Shown here piece after piece: positions 5,657 through 7,754 of a stretch of DNA of 7,754 nucleotides (positions are counted from its first letter, which is position 1; each line of letters begins with the position of its first letter). This DNA comes from Chloroflexota bacterium (lineage in GTDB: Bacteria; Chloroflexota; Anaerolineae; Anaerolineales; Villigracilaceae): positions 1 to 7,754 of the forward strand of contig JAPLGV010000071.1 in the NCBI GenBank assembly GCA_026389975.1. Direction: 5' to 3'. Under the pieces are notes generated by a model. That model saw nothing but the letters and a program-made list of their open reading frames with translations. It did not search any database and was not told where the DNA came from. The position numbers were made by a program, and so were the translations under genes.

Positions 5657-7402
5657 ATGCCAGAAGCAGTAAGTATGCTCATTGAAACTTCTGAACGGGT
5701 TGTATTTTTAAACCGTATTCACCTTTTTAACGGCCTGAACCAGGAACAGTTCGAGGCCGTGGCGAAAGAGTTGACGGAAGAAACATTCCCCGCCGGGAAA
5801 GAGATCGTCAAACAAGGCGCGCAGGGCGACTGTCTGTACCTGATTTGGAGTGGCAGAGTAAGCCTCACCCAGGCGGGGAAAGAGCAGCCGTTGGCGACAT
5901 TTGTGGCAGGCGATAATTTTGGGGAAGAATCGGTGCTTGTCAACCATCACCGGTGGACGGCTACGGTCACGACCACCGAAGAGACGCTCGTGTTGGTGCT
6001 GAGGCGTGAACAATTTCAAAAACTTCTGGAACAAGCCCCCGGTCTGAAAACGAATTTTGCTGTAACGGTCAACACCCATCGCCTGGAACGGCATACCCTC
6101 TTCAAGTGGCTTCAGCCGAACGAGGTCATCTACTTCATGGCGCGCAAGCACCTCTTCCTGCTTGGGCAGGCATTGATAGGGCCGGGACTGCTTGCGTTGG
6201 CAGCAATCATAGGGATGTTAGCGGCGTGGTATTTCTCGCTCTGGATCCCCGCGTTGGCAGGCGTATGGTATCTGTCACTGCTCGTGGGCTTGGGCGCGGT
6301 AGGTTGGGGGGTTTGGAATGGCGTGGACTGGGGTAACGACTATTATATCGTCACCGACCGCCGTGTAGTCTGGGTGGAAAAGGTGGTGGGGATTTATGAA
6401 AGCCGCCAGGAGGCGCCGCTTTCCGCCATCCAGCGCGTCAATGTGGAGATGGATCTCTCCGGGCGGATGCTGGATTATGGGAATCTCCTTATATCGACGA
6501 TTGTCGGAAGTACTCTAAAATTAGAAAATGTAGATCACCCCTATCATGCCGCCGCTTTGATCGACCAGTACTGGAAACGCTCCAAGGAGACTTCCCGCAA
6601 GATGGATCAGGAGGAGATTCACAATGCTCTCCGCGCCCGCCTGCTGGATGGAAAGGACAAGCCTGCCCAGATTCAAGGGATTGTGACAAATCAACAGGAG
6701 AAGAAAAATCTCTACGAGGATCAGCGGGGTCTCGTCAATCTTTTCCGCCTGCGTTTTGAACAACTATCCACCGTCACGTATCGCAAGCATATCTTCGTCC
6801 TTTTTGAACAGACGTGGAAGCCCGCTTTGATCCTTTTTATCCTGTTCGGAATATTAATCTATGATTTGATCAGCCCATCTACCTCCTTTGCCTCGCTATT
6901 CAACGTGAAATCGGGTGTGCTTGTGTTAATCTGGACGTTCCTGTTTGTTGCGGCATTGCTTTGGTGCATTTATGAGTATGTGGATTGGAGCAATGATATC
7001 TTCAAGGTCACACCCGAGCAGATCATGGATATTGACAAGACTCCACTAGGGGAGGTGACCAGCGACATCGCCGCTCTGGAAAACATCCTGAGCATCGAAT
7101 ACGAGCGGCGTGGTCCCCTGGAACTTATGTTCAATTATGGGGACGTATTGATCACGGTGGGTGGCGACAAACAGATGACCTTCGAAAACGTCTACAATCC
7201 CTCCGCCGTGCAGGAAGATATCGAACGCCGCCGGCTGGAGCGGATCACCAAAAAAGAGCAGGAAAGCATCAAGGCCGAACGCGAACGCACAGCCGACTGG
7301 TTCGCAGCCTATTTCAACAGCGAACAGCAGTTACGGCACGAAGAAGGCACGCCCGGCGATAAGAAACCGGAAGACAGCCAACCGAAGAATGAAGTAGAAT
7401 AG
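5657..7402 (+). CDS. Cyclic-nucleotide-binding domain membrane protein with duplicated 2TM + PH modules
   Basis: A 581-aa protein. Residues about 20-140 form a cNMP-binding (CAP/PKA-type) domain: FPAGKEIVKQGAQGDCLYLI, then FVAGDNFGEESVL and HHRWTATV. The rest is two copies of one module: a transmembrane pair (about 168-193 and 197-220) followed by a bacterial PH-like domain beginning VDWGNDYYIVTDRRVVWVEK (223-242), then a second pair (390-406 and 419-440) followed by VDWSNDIFKVTPEQIMDIDK and a second PH-like domain to about 529. Shared words in the two PH copies are YGNLLIS / YGDVLIT and LKLENV / MTFENV. The C-terminal 50 residues are charged and likely helical then disordered. It probably senses a small ligand or stress at the inner membrane face, but the function is unknown. 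Peptide deformylase follows after 31 nt, so co-transcription is likely. Confidence 0.87.
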   Translation: MPEAVSMLIETSERVVFLNRIHLFNGLNQEQFEAVAKELTEETFPAGKEIVKQGAQGDCLYLIWSGRVSLTQAGKEQPLATFVAGDNFGEESVLVNHHRWTATVTTTEETLVLVLRREQFQKLLEQAPGLKTNFAVTVNTHRLERHTLFKWLQPNEVIYFMARKHLFLLGQALIGPGLLALAAIIGMLAAWYFSLWIPALAGVWYLSLLVGLGAVGWGVWNGVDWGNDYYIVTDRRVVWVEKVVGIYESRQEAPLSAIQRVNVEMDLSGRMLDYGNLLISTIVGSTLKLENVDHPYHAAALIDQYWKRSKETSRKMDQEEIHNALRARLLDGKDKPAQIQGIVTNQQEKKNLYEDQRGLVNLFRLRFEQLSTVTYRKHIFVLFEQTWKPALILFILFGILIYDLISPSTSFASLFNVKSGVLVLIWTFLFVAALLWCIYEYVDWSNDIFKVTPEQIMDIDKTPLGEVTSDIAALENILSIEYERRGPLELMFNYGDVLITVGGDKQMTFENVYNPSAVQEDIERRRLERITKKEQESIKAERERTADWFAAYFNSEQQLRHEEGTPGDKKPEDSQPKNEVE

Positions 7403-7433
7403 GCGCTCCAACCTCTTGATTTACTGGTGAATT

Positions 7434-7754
7434 ATGACATTCCGTGAAATTGTCACCCTGCCTGACCCCGTCCTGCGCCGCAAAGCCCATACCGTTACCC
7501 GCTTCGACGCGGAATTGCAAACCCTGATAGACGATATGATCGAGACCCTGCGCGACGCGCCCGGCGTTGGGTTGGCGGCACCGCAGGTTGGCGTTTCCGA
7601 CCGCCTCATCGTGGTGGAGTATCCTGAGGACGATGACCAAGAAGACGCCCCGAAGAAACTCTCTGTAGTGGTTAACCCGGAGATAAAAGAGATCTCCGCA
7701 GAGACCGAAATGGGCATAGAAGGTTGCCTATCCATCCCAGGCCTGCAAGGGGAG
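7434..7754 (+). CDS. def: Peptide deformylase, N-terminal part (3' truncated by window edge)
   Basis: Removes the formyl group from the N-terminal Met of nascent proteins, in the cytoplasm at the ribosome exit. The 107 codons present start MTFREIVTLPDPVLR and contain motif 1, GVGLAAPQ (44-51), and motif 2, EGCLS (96-100), whose Cys98 is a metal ligand. Motif 3 (HEMDH-like) would lie past the right edge. An acidic insertion, EYPEDDDQEDAPKK (62-75), lies between motifs 1 and 2, where many bacterial enzymes are shorter. The start ATG at 7434 is preceded by GGTGA only 3 nt away, a short spacing. It follows the cNMP/PH gene by 31 nt with no terminator visible, so it is probably transcribed with it. 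Confidence 0.95.
   Translation, partial: MTFREIVTLPDPVLRRKAHTVTRFDAELQTLIDDMIETLRDAPGVGLAAPQVGVSDRLIVVEYPEDDDQEDAPKKLSVVVNPEIKEISAETEMGIEGCLSIPGLQGE

Overview
The window reads as a chromosomal segment of a moderately GC-rich, free-living bacterium. The best guess is a Chloroflexota lineage of the Anaerolineae type. That guess rests on the mix of proteins: an actinobacterial/chloroflexal-style histidine phosphatase, a large cyclic-nucleotide-binding plus bacterial-PH membrane protein, and a peptide deformylase with an acidic insertion. It is inference, with no rRNA or other marker to confirm it. There is no rRNA, tRNA, CRISPR array, transposase or integrase in the window.

Layout, left to right. 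(1) The C-terminal part of a MacB/FtsX-type ABC permease (+) enters from the left edge and ends at 685, overlapping by 15 nt the end of a convergent histidine-phosphatase gene (-, 671-1291). (2) A gene-poor stretch (1292-1732) holds the phosphatase promoter, an orphan promoter-like/SD/ATG signal, and a decayed fragment of a FAD-oxidoreductase gene that is also present intact further right. (3) A compact two-gene operon (+) encodes an ECF-type sigma factor (1733-2239) and a single-pass membrane protein that is probably its anti-sigma factor (2229-2972), overlapping by 11 nt. (4) Two genes on the - strand follow: an NAD(P)/FAD-dependent oxidoreductase (2990-4279) and, transcribed before it, a polytopic flippase-like LPG_synthase_TM/UPF0104 protein (4366-5388). 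(5) A divergent intergenic region (5389-5656) carries an extended -10 promoter immediately followed by two tandem copies of a 27-bp unit. (6) A 581-aa membrane protein (+) has a cyclic-nucleotide-binding domain and a duplicated 2TM+PH module. (7) The 5' part of a peptide deformylase gene (+) runs off the right edge, probably co-transcribed with (6).

The most unusual structure is that the sigma/anti-sigma operon lies between two directly repeated copies (about 86% identical over 100 bases) of a piece of the oxidoreductase 3' region. The right copy is in the intact gene and the left copy is a remnant whose reading frame is still open. This suggests a past duplication or insertion event that placed the regulatory operon at the end of the oxidoreductase gene. 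The other items worth checking are the tandem 27-bp repeat at the predicted transcription start of the cNMP/PH gene, the duplicated architecture of that protein, and an anti-sigma candidate without the usual zinc-binding motif.
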